A stretch of DNA of 64,000 nt from Mesorhizobium sp. Pch-S (lineage in GTDB: Bacteria > Pseudomonadota > Alphaproteobacteria > Rhizobiales > Rhizobiaceae), in the NCBI RefSeq assembly GCF_004136315.1, contig NZ_CP029562.1:3619501-3683500 (forward strand), read 5' to 3'. Below the pieces are notes generated by a model. The model worked only from the letters and a program-made list of their open reading frames with translations. It searched no databases and had not been told where the DNA came from. Shown one piece after another: positions 19,450 to 28,220 of the stretch. The translations under genes were made by a program, and so were the position numbers. The number at the start of each line of letters is the position of its first letter. Position 1 is the stretch's first letter.

Positions 19450-19508
19450 GGATCGTTCCACCTTCTGCCACCACGCCCGGCGAAGGGCGCGGCAGCAGGT
19501 CGAGGAGG

Positions 19509-20444
19509 TTACTTCACGTCGTCCGAGGTGACGAGCTTGATGTCGGTCTTGACCCAGCCCTTGAGCGGCGCGCCGCCCTTGAGCACGCCAAGTGCCTTGT
19601 CGATTGCATCGGCCGCCATCTGCTGACCGAATTGGTCGACGGTCGCCAGCATCTTCTTTTCCTTGAGCAGCGGCTGCACGGCGGGGATGTTGTCGAAGCC
19701 GACAACCTCGATCTGCCCGGTCTTGCCCGCGGCCTCGATGGCCTTGACGACGCCAACGGCCATGGAGTCATTGGCGGCCATCACACCCTTGATGTCGGGA
19801 TTGGCGGTCAGCATGTTGGCGAAGACCGAATTGGCTTCCTCTGTTTCCCAGTGAGCAGTGCGGGAATCGATCAGGCTGAGCTTGCCGTCCTTGATCGCAT
19901 CCTCGAAACCGAGCTTGCGCTGCGCGGCGTTGTCGGCACCGGGGTTGCCCTCGATGATGACGACCTTGGCGCCTTCGCCAAGCTTCTTGGCGAGCGCATC
20001 GCCGGCCAGTTTGGCACCGGCGCGGTTGTCCGGTCCGACGAAGGCGAGATCTACGCCGGCTTCCTGCTTGGCCTTTTCGTCCAGCGCCACGTCGAAATTG
20101 ACCACGACGATGCCGGCTTCCATGGCGCGCTTCAGCGGCGGTACCAGCGCACGGGAATCTGCCGGCGCCACAACGATCGCGTCGACCTTCTCGGTGATGA
20201 AGCTCTCGACGGCATTGATCTGGGTCTCGATATCAGTCTCCGACTGCATGCCGACAGCCTTCAGCGTGTAATCACCGCGCTTGGCTTCATGCGCCTTGGC
20301 GCCTTCGAGCATGTTCTTGAAGAACTCGTTGGCCAGCGACTTCATGACCAGGCCGACAACAGGTTTGTCGGCAGCAAAGCTGACGGCAGGCACGGTCAGC
20401 GAAGCCGCCAGGATGCCGGCGGCGATAATCTTTCCGAACTTCAT
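19509..20444 (-). CDS. Ribose-type ABC transporter substrate-binding protein
   Basis: A 311-residue periplasmic binding protein with a signal peptide ('MKFGKIIAAGILAASLTVPA', cleavage after SFA). The mature part matches the Peripla_BP_4 family ('VGLVMKSLANEFFKNML', 'VVIIEGNPGADNAAQRK', 'VVGFDNIPAVQ'), which binds monosaccharides such as ribose. First gene of the operon; GAGGAAAAC precedes its ATG. The exact sugar is not determined; allose, xylose or another sugar is possible. Confidence 0.92.
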   Translation of the reverse strand: MKFGKIIAAGILAASLTVPAVSFAADKPVVGLVMKSLANEFFKNMLEGAKAHEAKRGDYTLKAVGMQSETDIETQINAVESFITEKVDAIVVAPADSRALVPPLKRAMEAGIVVVNFDVALDEKAKQEAGVDLAFVGPDNRAGAKLAGDALAKKLGEGAKVVIIEGNPGADNAAQRKLGFEDAIKDGKLSLIDSRTAHWETEEANSVFANMLTANPDIKGVMAANDSMAVGVVKAIEAAGKTGQIEVVGFDNIPAVQPLLKEKKMLATVDQFGQQMAADAIDKALGVLKGGAPLKGWVKTDIKLVTSDDVK

Positions 20445-20486
20445 GTTTTCCTCCACGATTTGCCATCGCGTCCTTTCCTCCCGAAC

Positions 20487-20506
20487 GCGATGAAACGTTT
20501 CATCGC
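20487..20506. promoter_or_regulatory. LacI-type operator of the sugar ABC operon
   Basis: A perfect 20-bp palindrome with the core GAAACGTTTC (arms GCGATGAAAC / GTTTCATCGC), starting 42 bp upstream of the binding-protein start codon. GAAACGTTTC is the classic half-site pairing of RbsR/PurR-class LacI proteins, and the operon's own last gene encodes such a protein. Confidence 0.8.
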
Positions 20507-20621
20507 AGACTTTCGACGAAGCTGTCAAGGATGTCAGGCAAGTCGGATGACGCGATCATTTCGTGTGCCATTGCGCCGTATGGCTCGCCAAAAGCCGGGA
20601 AGTATCTGTTTGACAAAAGAA

Positions 20622-20647
20622 AAAGCCGCCTGCTGAGCGGCGGCTTT
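20622..20647 (-). terminator. Intrinsic terminator of the ArsR/SRPBCC operon
   Basis: Stem AAAGCCGCC (20622-20630) / GGCGGCTTT (20639-20647) with an 8-base loop. Read on the minus strand it is followed by TTTTTCTTTT, 18 bp after the SRPBCC stop. Confidence 0.85.
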
Positions 20648-20665
20648 CTGCGTGTTTGCGGATAC

Positions 20666-21133
20666 TCAGGCGGAAAGCAGAGCGTTCAGGCGATCCCAGC
20701 TCTCGACGGCTCCGGATTCGGCGCCTGATTGCACCATGCCGTCACGCGCTTCGATGGATTGAAACACCGATTGCGCGACGATCCTGGTCTTGCCGCCCAC
20801 GTCTTCGAAGGTGACGGTTTCAAGCAGGACGTGGCCCGGCATGCCTTCGAATTCAAAGGTGCGCACCATGCGGGAAGGGGCCGTGATTTCATGGTGAACG
20901 CCATGGAAGCCATATTCGTTGCCCGCCTTGTCGCGCTGCACGAAGCGCCAGACTCCGCCTTGCCTCGGTTCGAACTTGTCGATCGTCGTCGTCAGCCAGC
21001 TTGGCCCCCACCAGTTCGGGATCGCCTTAGGGTCAGTGTAGACGGCGAAGACCTGTTCACGCGGCGCATCGAACGTTCGCGTCATGACGATCTCGTATTT
21101 GCCGGTGTCGGCGGTAAATGTGGTCTTGGACAT
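20666..21133 (-). CDS. SRPBCC (AHSA1-like) domain protein
   Basis: A 155-residue START/AHSA1-fold protein: 'MTRTFDAPREQVFAVYTDP' and 'IPNWWGPSWLTTTID' mark the helix-grip fold with a hydrophobic pocket. Such proteins bind a hydrophobic ligand; the function is otherwise unknown. It follows an ArsR regulator after 55 bp on the same strand, a very common pairing in which the regulator controls both. The start at 21133 follows GGAGTG. Confidence 0.87.
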   Translation of the reverse strand: MSKTTFTADTGKYEIVMTRTFDAPREQVFAVYTDPKAIPNWWGPSWLTTTIDKFEPRQGGVWRFVQRDKAGNEYGFHGVHHEITAPSRMVRTFEFEGMPGHVLLETVTFEDVGGKTRIVAQSVFQSIEARDGMVQSGAESGAVESWDRLNALLSA

Positions 21134-21188
21134 AAAACACTCCATTTCATAATAAAAACAGCTAGTTGAGTGGGTGACGGACGTTCGT

Positions 21189-21527
21189 CTAGTTCTTGCT
21201 GGCTTTTCCTGCTGCTGCGATATCGCTCAGAAAGGCATCAAGCCGATCGAAGCTTTCCTCCCAGTGGGTGCGGTAGTTCCAGACCCAGTCGGCCACCTCT
21301 TTCAGGGCCTTGGCTTCGAGATGACAGTGCCGTCGCTGTGCCTCGCGGGTCTGGGAGACCAGGGATGCTTCCTGCAGCACCTTGAGGTGCTTCGAAATGG
21401 TGGGGAGACGGAGGTCGAATGGCTCCGCCAGTTCGTTGACGGTCGCGTCGCTTTCAGCCAGCCGCATCAGGATGGCGCGGCGGGTGGGATCGGCAAGCGC
21501 ATGGAAGGTGAGGCTGAGTTGATCCAT
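21189..21527 (-). CDS. ArsR family transcriptional regulator
   Basis: A 112-residue winged-helix regulator ('LADPTRRAILMRLAESDATV', recognition helix around 'RLPTISKHLKVLQ'). It has no cysteine pair of the metal-sensing ArsR type, so it is not an arsenic sensor; it belongs to the group paired with SRPBCC proteins. A perfect palindrome TAGCTAATTAGCTA sits 13 bp before its start, a likely autoregulatory operator. Confidence 0.88.
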   Translation of the reverse strand: MDQLSLTFHALADPTRRAILMRLAESDATVNELAEPFDLRLPTISKHLKVLQEASLVSQTREAQRRHCHLEAKALKEVADWVWNYRTHWEESFDRLDAFLSDIAAAGKASKN

Positions 21528-21540
21528 TTATTTTCCCATG

Positions 21541-21554
21541 TAGCTAATTAGCTA
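21541..21554. promoter_or_regulatory. ArsR operator palindrome
   Basis: TAGCTAATTAGCTA, a perfect 14-bp palindrome in the ArsR promoter, placed where a bound repressor would block the start region. Confidence 0.6.
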
Positions 21555-21799
21555 ATCGGTAAAATAAGAAAGAAGCCGATCCTGTCAAGCCTGCGGCCGC
21601 GCGAGGCGGGTATTATTTTCGTCTATGTCGGTGTCCTGGGATGGCCATTGCGAGATTGTCGAGGATCGACAGTGGGTCCATCAGGCTCGGCAACGCCGGC
21701 TGGTAAGGTTAACAGTTGGTTTCCAAGCAGAAGCGCAACAAACGTGATGTAAGGGCGGTCGAGGCTAAAAGCCTCATTGGGGGGACATGATCTTGGGGT

Positions 21800-22807
21800 A
21801 TGCTGGTGGCATCGTATTTGGAGACGATCTCGGATATTGAAGCGCGCATGCTGAAGCCTCCGGCAAAAGACATTGTCATCAATGCACGCAGCGGTCGCAT
21901 AGACGGCGCGAGCATGCATGAGGCCGTGGCCCTGCGGACACTGCGGCTGGCGATGCGGGTCCTGTTGCCGCTGCGCCAGTTCGGGTTTTCTTACGTGGCG
22001 CGTGCCGTACGCGCCTTGCTGCCAAGCAAACGCTCGATGGTGTTTGCGCTGACACCTGGCGCATCGATGCGCGTTCCCTATTGCGATCCCTACTGGTCGA
22101 TCCTGCTTTTGCCCGACTATTCGTACGAGCGCTCGATGATGACGCTGCTCGATGCTGTGCGCGACGTCGACTACGGCTTCATCGATGGCGGCGCGAACTA
22201 CGGCTACTGGTCGATCCTGGCGAGCGGTCCTGAGGCCGGCAACAAGCCGACTGTGGCAATCGAGGCGGCGGCGGATACATTTCGCGTGCTGGAAGACAAC
22301 CGTTCGCTCAACGGCGGCCGTTACAGCGCCCTGAACCGGGCTATCGGCGCGGTGAGTGGTGAGCATGTACGCATCTTCGGCGCAAAACACGAGGCGCGCA
22401 CCACCGTCGATCCTGCCGATGGCTCGCGGCCCATTCTCGAATGCGATACGATCAGCGTCGACGATCTCGCCGAATTGCCGCTTTTTGCCGGGCTCGACAA
22501 ATTCGTGGTCAAGCTCGACGTCGAGGGGGTGGAGATAGCCGCATTCTCAGGCGCAACGCGGTTGCTCGGCAGAGATACCGTTTTCGTCTACGAGGATCAC
22601 GGGTCGGATCTCGACCACGCGACGACCCGCCATGCGCTGGATGTGCTGAAATTGCGCGTCTTCTGGCTGGGGCATGGCCGGCGCCGCGAAATCACGGCGC
22701 CGGAGCAATTGGCGGATATCAAGAAATCGCGGCGTTTCGGCTACGATTTCATCGCCACGTCCAGTCCATTCTGGATCGACCGACTGGAAGGGTTGGTCGA
22801 CGAATAG
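21800..22807 (+). CDS. FkbM family methyltransferase
   Basis: A 335-residue protein with an FkbM SAM-dependent methyltransferase domain in the central and C-terminal part: 'DYGFIDGGANYGYWSILAS' is the SAM-binding motif I (about residues 123-141) and 'FVVKLDVEGVEIAAFSGA' is the diagnostic FkbM segment (about 237-254). These enzymes O-methylate sugars or polyketides, often in surface polysaccharide. The start is ambiguous: ATG 21800 after GGGGT, or ATG 21848. It stands alone between convergent and divergent units. Confidence 0.85.
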   Translation: MLVASYLETISDIEARMLKPPAKDIVINARSGRIDGASMHEAVALRTLRLAMRVLLPLRQFGFSYVARAVRALLPSKRSMVFALTPGASMRVPYCDPYWSILLLPDYSYERSMMTLLDAVRDVDYGFIDGGANYGYWSILASGPEAGNKPTVAIEAAADTFRVLEDNRSLNGGRYSALNRAIGAVSGEHVRIFGAKHEARTTVDPADGSRPILECDTISVDDLAELPLFAGLDKFVVKLDVEGVEIAAFSGATRLLGRDTVFVYEDHGSDLDHATTRHALDVLKLRVFWLGHGRRREITAPEQLADIKKSRRFGYDFIATSSPFWIDRLEGLVDE

Positions 22808-22840
22808 AATGCCGGGCGGCGGCAAATTCGTCTTGGCATT

Positions 22841-23926
22841 TCATTCCAGGCCCTTGGCCCGGTTCCATGCCTTGGACCACATCTTCAAGGCCTTTTGGTC
22901 GAGCGCCTTGGGAAGATGAAAGCGCTTCTGAGCTTCCGCGGACGGATAGAGATCCGGGTCGTTGCGCAGCTTTTCGTCGAGCAAGGCAAGCGCGGCTTTG
23001 TTCGCGGTCGAAAAACCGGTGTCCCTGGCGGCCGATGCGGCAATCTCGGGCCGCATCACGAAATCGATGAAGGCGTGCGCGGCCTCCGGGTGCGGCGCGT
23101 CGCTCGGCACGGCAAGCACGTCCGCCCACATCAGATTGCCTTCTTTCGACAGCCGATAGGTGATCGAGAACGGCCGTTTCGCTTCCTTGGCACGGATGTC
23201 GGCGATGTGCATGTCGCCGGAGAAGCCGAGCGCCACACAGGCATCCCCCTCGGCAAGGTCATTGATGTAGCTGGAACTGTGGAACTTGCGCACATAAGGG
23301 CGGATGTTGGTGACGACGTCCACCGCCTTCTGCAATTCTCCGGGATTGGTGGTGTCCGGGTCAAGGCCGAGATAGATCAGCGCGAGGCCCAGGACCTGTT
23401 CGGAATCGTCGAGCATGGTGACGCCGCAAGGGGCGAATTTGCTGACGACTTCCGGGTCGAAAAGCATGCGCAGCGAGTCGACCGGTGCATCGGGCATGAT
23501 GGCTTTGATCTTGTCGATATTGTAACCGACACCGGTCGTGCCCCACATCCAGGGCACACCATGCGCGCCGCCCTTGTCGATCTCGTCAACGCGCGCGACC
23601 ACCGCCGGGTCGAGATTGGACAGGTTGGAAAGCCGGCTCTTGTCAAGCGTGGCCCAGACGCCCACGGGCAATTCACGCTGCAGGTGCGGCGACAGGTTGA
23701 TGGTGATGGCGTCGTAGCCGGAACCGCCGGTGAGGATTTTGGTCTCGACCATGTCGTTGGAATCGAACAGGTCATAGGAGACCTTGATGCCGGTTTCCTT
23801 TTCGAATTTGGAAATGGTGTCGGGTCCGAAGTAGGATTCCCAGGAATAGAGGTGCAGCACCTTTTCTTCGGCCGGAGCCGAGGTCGCAAAAAGGCATGCC
23901 GCGGCAAGCGCGGGCCAGAGTTTCAT
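22841..23926 (-). CDS. PotF-like polyamine ABC transporter substrate-binding protein
   Basis: A 361-residue periplasmic binding protein with a signal peptide (cleavage near TSAPA) and the PotD/PotF pattern: 'LHLYSWESYFGPDTISKFEK', 'FDSNDMVETKIL', 'VGYNIDKIKA'. It should bind putrescine, agmatine or a related amine. It is the last gene after aguA, aguA and aguB on the minus strand, separated from aguB by 216 bp that hold a dispersed repeat. No permease or ATPase genes are nearby, so it must either share a transporter encoded elsewhere or act as a sensor. Confidence 0.88.
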   Translation of the reverse strand: MKLWPALAAACLFATSAPAEEKVLHLYSWESYFGPDTISKFEKETGIKVSYDLFDSNDMVETKILTGGSGYDAITINLSPHLQRELPVGVWATLDKSRLSNLSNLDPAVVARVDEIDKGGAHGVPWMWGTTGVGYNIDKIKAIMPDAPVDSLRMLFDPEVVSKFAPCGVTMLDDSEQVLGLALIYLGLDPDTTNPGELQKAVDVVTNIRPYVRKFHSSSYINDLAEGDACVALGFSGDMHIADIRAKEAKRPFSITYRLSKEGNLMWADVLAVPSDAPHPEAAHAFIDFVMRPEIAASAARDTGFSTANKAALALLDEKLRNDPDLYPSAEAQKRFHLPKALDQKALKMWSKAWNRAKGLE

Positions 23927-23942
23927 CGTTTCCTCCCTTGGT

Positions 23943-24042
23943 GCAATTCCAGGAAAAGTGCGTAGCGGTTTTCCGTCCGGAATTGCGTGAAAACAAAGAG
24001 TTAGAGCGTTTCCGCGTTTCCGTAAAAAAACGGAAACGCTCT
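23943..24042. repeat. Composite dispersed palindromic repeat
   Basis: First unit 23943-23986 has ends gcaattcc / ggaattgc and an inner aaagtgcgtagcggtttt. Second unit 24003-24042 has stem GCGTTTCCGT / ACGGAAACGC with an A-rich loop. The same two units in the same order recur at 37204-37302. Confidence 0.8.
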
Positions 24043-24142
24043 CGTGGGCTCCGAATCGTTGCCGGAGCCGTTTAATCAGAGCGTCGCTTGAACTGTGTGG
24101 ACGCTCCGATAGTCGTCAACGCCGCCGCCGTTGGCGCATGCG

Positions 24143-25033
24143 CTATGCAGCATCCTTGGTGAGCAGCCGCTCCGGTGTTGTTTCCAGAAGCGCCTGATAG
24201 AGATCGGGACGTCTATCGCGGAACACGCCCCAGCTGCGGCGGGCAGCCGCGATCTCATCGAGATCGAGAGCGGCCGTGATCACGCTCTCGGAGACACGGT
24301 CGGCTTCGGCAAGCTTGGCACCGGTGTGGTCGGTGATGAAGGACGAGCCGTAGAACACCACCTCGTTCATTTCACCCTTTTCAACGCCGATCCGGTTGGC
24401 GGCAATGACCGGAGTAAGATTGGCGCCGGCGTGGCCTTGCATGACACGTTGCCAATGGTCTCTCGAGTCCCAGCCGGGATAGGACGGTTCCGAACCAATG
24501 GCGGTGGGGTAGACCAACACCTCGGCGCCCATCAGCACCATGGCGCGTGCCGCTTCGGGGAACCACTGGTCCCAGCAGACACCCGCGCCGATCTTGCCGG
24601 CCGCGGTTTCGAAGACCCTGAAACCGGTATCGCCATCGGCGAAGTAGAGCTTTTCGGAATAGCCGGGGCTGTTGGGAATGTGGCTCTTGCGATAATGGCC
24701 GAGCACCTTGCCGTCGGCGTCGATCATCACCAGTGTGTTGAACAATCTCGAACCGTCGCGCTCGAACAGGGACACGGGTAGAACGGTGCCTGTTTCACGC
24801 GCCAGGGCAGCCATGCGAGCGACGGTCGGATGGCCGTCGAGGGGGCGGGCACGGACATTGTGACGTTTGTCCTCGTCCATGCAGAAATAGACACCTTCGA
24901 ACAGTTCCTGCAGAACGACAAGCTGGGCACCGCGCCTTGCAACCGCGCGGACATGGTGTTCAAGCTTGTCGAGATTGGCTTCGATCTCGTCGGTGCAGGA
25001 AATCTGGACGGCGGCTGCAATCAGCTGACGCAT
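24143..25033 (-). CDS. aguB: N-carbamoylputrescine amidase
   Basis: A 296-residue nitrilase-superfamily amidase that turns N-carbamoylputrescine into putrescine, CO2 and ammonia. The Glu-Lys-Cys triad is intact: Glu43 in 'VLQELFEG', Lys116 in 'YRKSHIPNSPGY', Cys153 in 'GVCWDQWFPE'. The sequence throughout is typical of AguB rather than of other nitrilases. It has no signal peptide and acts in the cytoplasm. It follows the Tat-signal agmatine deiminase gene by 8 bp. Confidence 0.95.
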   Translation of the reverse strand: MRQLIAAAVQISCTDEIEANLDKLEHHVRAVARRGAQLVVLQELFEGVYFCMDEDKRHNVRARPLDGHPTVARMAALARETGTVLPVSLFERDGSRLFNTLVMIDADGKVLGHYRKSHIPNSPGYSEKLYFADGDTGFRVFETAAGKIGAGVCWDQWFPEAARAMVLMGAEVLVYPTAIGSEPSYPGWDSRDHWQRVMQGHAGANLTPVIAANRIGVEKGEMNEVVFYGSSFITDHTGAKLAEADRVSESVITAALDLDEIAAARRSWGVFRDRRPDLYQALLETTPERLLTKDAA

Positions 25034-25041
25034 GGTTCACC

Positions 25042-26151
25042 TTATCGGGGTTGCTGTTGTGTGACGCAGTGGATGCCGCCGCCGTTCTCGTAGATGCGGT
25101 CCATATCGAGCTGCACGATGCGGCGCTCCGGATGCAGCCGGCCGAGCGTTTCCCTGGCAAAGGCATCGGCTTTCCTGTCGCCGAACTGCGGCGTGTAGAG
25201 CGCGCCGTTGCCGACATAGTAGTTGGCATAGCTGGTCAGGAAGTCCTCGCTCGTGGAGCGCGCATTCGTGGCGGAGGGAATTGAAATCACCTCGAAAGCA
25301 CGGCCGCGGGCATCTTTGGCCTTGGCCAGGATGGCGAGCGCCTCTTCGTGAGCCCGACCCCATTCGGACGTATCGCCTGGCCAACTACTGGCCACGAGCA
25401 GCCCGGGTTTCACGAAGCGGATCGAACCATCGATATGCCCGTCGGTGATGTCCTTGCCGCGGACGCCAGGGACCCAGACCACGACCTCGACGCCGAGCGT
25501 CTTCTTGAGGTGCTGCTCGATCTCGGCGCGACCGAGCCCGGGGTTCCGGTTGTCGTTGACCCAGCAGCTCTCGGTGAGCAGCAAGGTGCCGTGGCCGTCA
25601 TATTCGATGCCGCCCCCTTCGCCTCTGATCGAAAAGACCCGACGATCGGCCCCGACAGACTTGGCGACGCTGGAAGCGATCTCGGCATCATGCGCATGCG
25701 CCTGCTTGTTGCCCCAGCCATTGAAGCGGAAATCGACCGCGGCAATCGTGCCACCTGAAGTTCGCACGAACACCGGTCCGGAATCGCGCATCCACATGTC
25801 GTCGGTCGCGATGTCGATGAGCTCGACTTCAGGACCACACAGCTCTGCCGCAAGAGCATGATGTTCCGCAGCCGCGGCCATTGTCACCGGCTCGTTCTCG
25901 GCGATGGCTGCCGCCAGGCGGCCGAGCGTCTCCTGGACACTTTCGTAATAAGCGCCCGGCCCGCCATAAACGGCCGGCGTGCTTGGCCAGGCCATCCAGG
26001 TCCTGGCATGCGGTTCAGCCTCGGAGGGAACAGTCACCTTCCGGCTTTCCGCGTTCGCCGACTTGATCGCGATCTCAGGCATGAGCGCCAATCCTGCTGC
26101 TGCCGTGATGACGTGACGACGTGTCCATGATGGCTCCTTTCGTTCGTCCAT
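25042..26151 (-). CDS. aguA: Agmatine deiminase with Tat signal peptide
   Basis: A 369-residue agmatine deiminase (agmatine to N-carbamoylputrescine plus ammonia). The N-terminus has a twin-arginine signal, 'SWTRRHVITAAAGLALM', predicting export to the periplasm. The guanidine-modifying fold is complete: 'MWMRDSGPVF', 'ITDGHIDG' and the C-terminal 'GGGIHCVTQQQP' with nucleophile Cys362. Its start ATG overlaps the stop of the preceding deiminase gene (TAATG), so the two are translationally coupled. An exported copy beside a cytosolic copy is unusual. Confidence 0.92.
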   Translation of the reverse strand: MDERKEPSWTRRHVITAAAGLALMPEIAIKSANAESRKVTVPSEAEPHARTWMAWPSTPAVYGGPGAYYESVQETLGRLAAAIAENEPVTMAAAAEHHALAAELCGPEVELIDIATDDMWMRDSGPVFVRTSGGTIAAVDFRFNGWGNKQAHAHDAEIASSVAKSVGADRRVFSIRGEGGGIEYDGHGTLLLTESCWVNDNRNPGLGRAEIEQHLKKTLGVEVVVWVPGVRGKDITDGHIDGSIRFVKPGLLVASSWPGDTSEWGRAHEEALAILAKAKDARGRAFEVISIPSATNARSTSEDFLTSYANYYVGNGALYTPQFGDRKADAFARETLGRLHPERRIVQLDMDRIYENGGGIHCVTQQQPR

Positions 26152-27173
26152 TACAGGGGCTGTTCCTGGGTGATGCAGTGGATGGCGCCTCCGGCGGGCA
26201 CGACAGCGCCGACGTCGACGGTGACGATGCGTCGATCCGGGAAGGCGCGTGCGACCGCTGCCATGGCCTCTTCACCCGAAGGACGGCCGAAGGTCGGCAT
26301 GACGATGCCGCCGTTGGCAATGGCAAAGTTGATGTAGGAACGTGCGAACACGTCGCTGGTCGCCTCGACATCGTAAGCCTCGGGAATGGGGATGACGTCG
26401 AAACTGCGCCCGCGCGCGTCGGTCTGGCTGCGCAGGGCCGCAAGATTGTCGGCAAGGATGCGCCCATGCAGGTCCGCCGGGTCGGGATTGTATTCGAACA
26501 TCACCACGCCGGGTCGGACGAAGCAGCACATGCCATCGACATGGCCATCCGTTTCGAGATCCAGCGGGTCGCCTGGCAGCCACACGACCTTTTCGAGGCC
26601 GAGCATGCGGACGAGTTCCTTCTCCACCCACGCCTTCGACACGCCAGGATTGCGGTTGGAATGCAGCAGGCTGGTCTCGGTCACGATCAGCGTTCCTTCG
26701 CCGTCGGTGGTCAGCGAGCCACCTTCACAATGGAGGAAGGAACGAAGGGCAAGTGCATCTTCTCGAGCCAGGATGCGTTCGGCCAGCGCATTGTCCTGAT
26801 CATAAGGTTCGTGCTTGCAGCCCCAGGCGTTGAAGCGCCAGGACACGCCACCGAGGTTGCCATCGGCAAGCTTCAGGAAGGTCGGGCCTGAATCGCGGAT
26901 CCAGCAATCGTCGATCGGGATCTCCACGACATCGATGTCTTTTCCAAGCTGGGCATGAGCATCCTTGGCGTGATCGGGATGAACCACCATGCTGACGGGT
27001 TCGAACTGAGCAATGGCATGGGCGACATCGGCATAGGCCTGCTGCATTGCCGGCAAATTGGCGCCATACAAGTCCTGGCGGTGGGGCCAAGCCATCCACG
27101 TCTTCGCATGCGGCTCGAATTCCGCCGGCCGACGAAATTTCAGCCGCTGCGCCGGCCACTCGATGGCATTCAT
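26151..27173 (-). CDS. aguA: Agmatine deiminase (cytosolic paralogue)
   Basis: A 340-residue agmatine deiminase without a signal peptide. It keeps 'CWIRDSGPTF', 'ETDGHVDG' and the C-terminal 'GGAIHCITQEQP' with Cys333; the glycine before the Ile is Ala compared with the more usual GGGIHC. The start at 27173 follows GGAGAG; in-frame upstream ATGs at 27203 and 27230 are less likely. It is the first gene of the agu operon, divergent from a LysR regulator with 96 bp between. Confidence 0.92.
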   Translation of the reverse strand: MNAIEWPAQRLKFRRPAEFEPHAKTWMAWPHRQDLYGANLPAMQQAYADVAHAIAQFEPVSMVVHPDHAKDAHAQLGKDIDVVEIPIDDCWIRDSGPTFLKLADGNLGGVSWRFNAWGCKHEPYDQDNALAERILAREDALALRSFLHCEGGSLTTDGEGTLIVTETSLLHSNRNPGVSKAWVEKELVRMLGLEKVVWLPGDPLDLETDGHVDGMCCFVRPGVVMFEYNPDPADLHGRILADNLAALRSQTDARGRSFDVIPIPEAYDVEATSDVFARSYINFAIANGGIVMPTFGRPSGEEAMAAVARAFPDRRIVTVDVGAVVPAGGAIHCITQEQPL

Positions 27174-27182
27174 CAAAACTCT

Positions 27183-27273
27183 CCATTCATGTATGGAGCT
27201 CATTGTTATGCCGATGCCGATCCTATACAACTGAGAAGGATTCCTGCTTTTATTGAATGGAATTCATGTATGG
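27183..27273. promoter_or_regulatory. Repeated candidate LysR site between aguA and lysR
   Basis: CCAT-t-CATG-t-ATGG at 27183-27196 is an interrupted palindrome; its part attcatgtatgg is repeated exactly at 27262-27273, where it includes the regulator's own ATG. Two copies in a 96-bp divergent promoter suggest activator/repressor sites. Confidence 0.45.
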
Positions 27274-28163
27274 CGCGGTTCCGGCATATTCCTCCCACGC
27301 AATTCCTGAAGGGATTCGAAGCGGCTTCTCGGCTCGAAAGCTTCAGCCGCGCCGCCGAGGAGCTCGGCCTCAGCCAGTCGGCAATCAGCCATCAGATGCG
27401 CCTGCTCGAAGGTCATGTCGGACAACCGCTGTTCCTGCGCATCGGTCGAGAAGTTCGGTTGACGGATGCTGGGCGCGACTATCAGCGCACGGTACGCCGC
27501 TGCCTCGAATTGATGGAAGAGGGCTACCGGCGTCTGGAGCCCTATCGAAAGCCGGGTAGCGTCGTCATCTATGCGCCGCGGGATTTCAGCCGACGTTGGC
27601 TGCTGCATCGCTTGTCTTCCTTGCAGGCGGCTGTACCGGCCTGCGAGCCCTGGCTCGACACCAGCGGGACAGCGATCGATTTCCAGACGATGGAAATAGA
27701 CCTGGCGATCATCCACGCCGAAGTGCCGCCAGAGGGTTACGAGAGCCTGCGGATCGCAAAGGACATCCTGTCACCGGTTGCGACTGTGGCGCTGGCGGAA
27801 ACACTGGACGAACCATCCGACCTGCTTGGCGTTCCGCTCATCCATGACGAGCGGCCGCTTGGCTGGGCTGATTGGTTCAGGGGCGCCGGCGTCGAAGCGA
27901 ATGGCAGCTGGCACGGCAGCAACTTCAGCGACTGTGATCTTGCACTTGCGGCGGCCGAACTTGGCCAGGGCGTGGCGCTGGGCAGCCTGCCGCTGGTCGA
28001 GGTTGCGCTGGCAACAGGGGCTCTCGTGCGCCCTTATGGCCACGCCCTCGAAACGGGCCGCGCGTGGTACGCCTTGTCCACTCGGGACCGGCTCAGGGAT
28101 GTCGATGTACAGGGGGTATGGGATTGGTTGGCGGAACATGCCATGGATCCAGGCGATCAATGA
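27270..28163 (+). CDS. LysR family regulator (GcvA-like) of the agmatine operon
   Basis: A 297-residue LysR-type regulator: N-terminal helix-turn-helix ('FEAASRLESFSRAAEELGLS' and 'QSAISHQMRLLEG', residues 14-50) and a type-2 periplasmic-binding-like effector domain with 'GQGVALGSLPLVEVALATG', typical of the GcvA/AmpR branch. It is divergent from the agu operon, the usual arrangement for a LysR protein and its target; agmatine or N-carbamoylputrescine is the likely inducer by inference. Confidence 0.88.
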   Translation: MARFRHIPPTQFLKGFEAASRLESFSRAAEELGLSQSAISHQMRLLEGHVGQPLFLRIGREVRLTDAGRDYQRTVRRCLELMEEGYRRLEPYRKPGSVVIYAPRDFSRRWLLHRLSSLQAAVPACEPWLDTSGTAIDFQTMEIDLAIIHAEVPPEGYESLRIAKDILSPVATVALAETLDEPSDLLGVPLIHDERPLGWADWFRGAGVEANGSWHGSNFSDCDLALAAAELGQGVALGSLPLVEVALATGALVRPYGHALETGRAWYALSTRDRLRDVDVQGVWDWLAEHAMDPGDQ

Positions 28164-28220
28164 CAAGTTCTATGGGGTCGGCTGGAGAGACGATCGCATG
28201 GCGGCCATATCGCCTCGATG

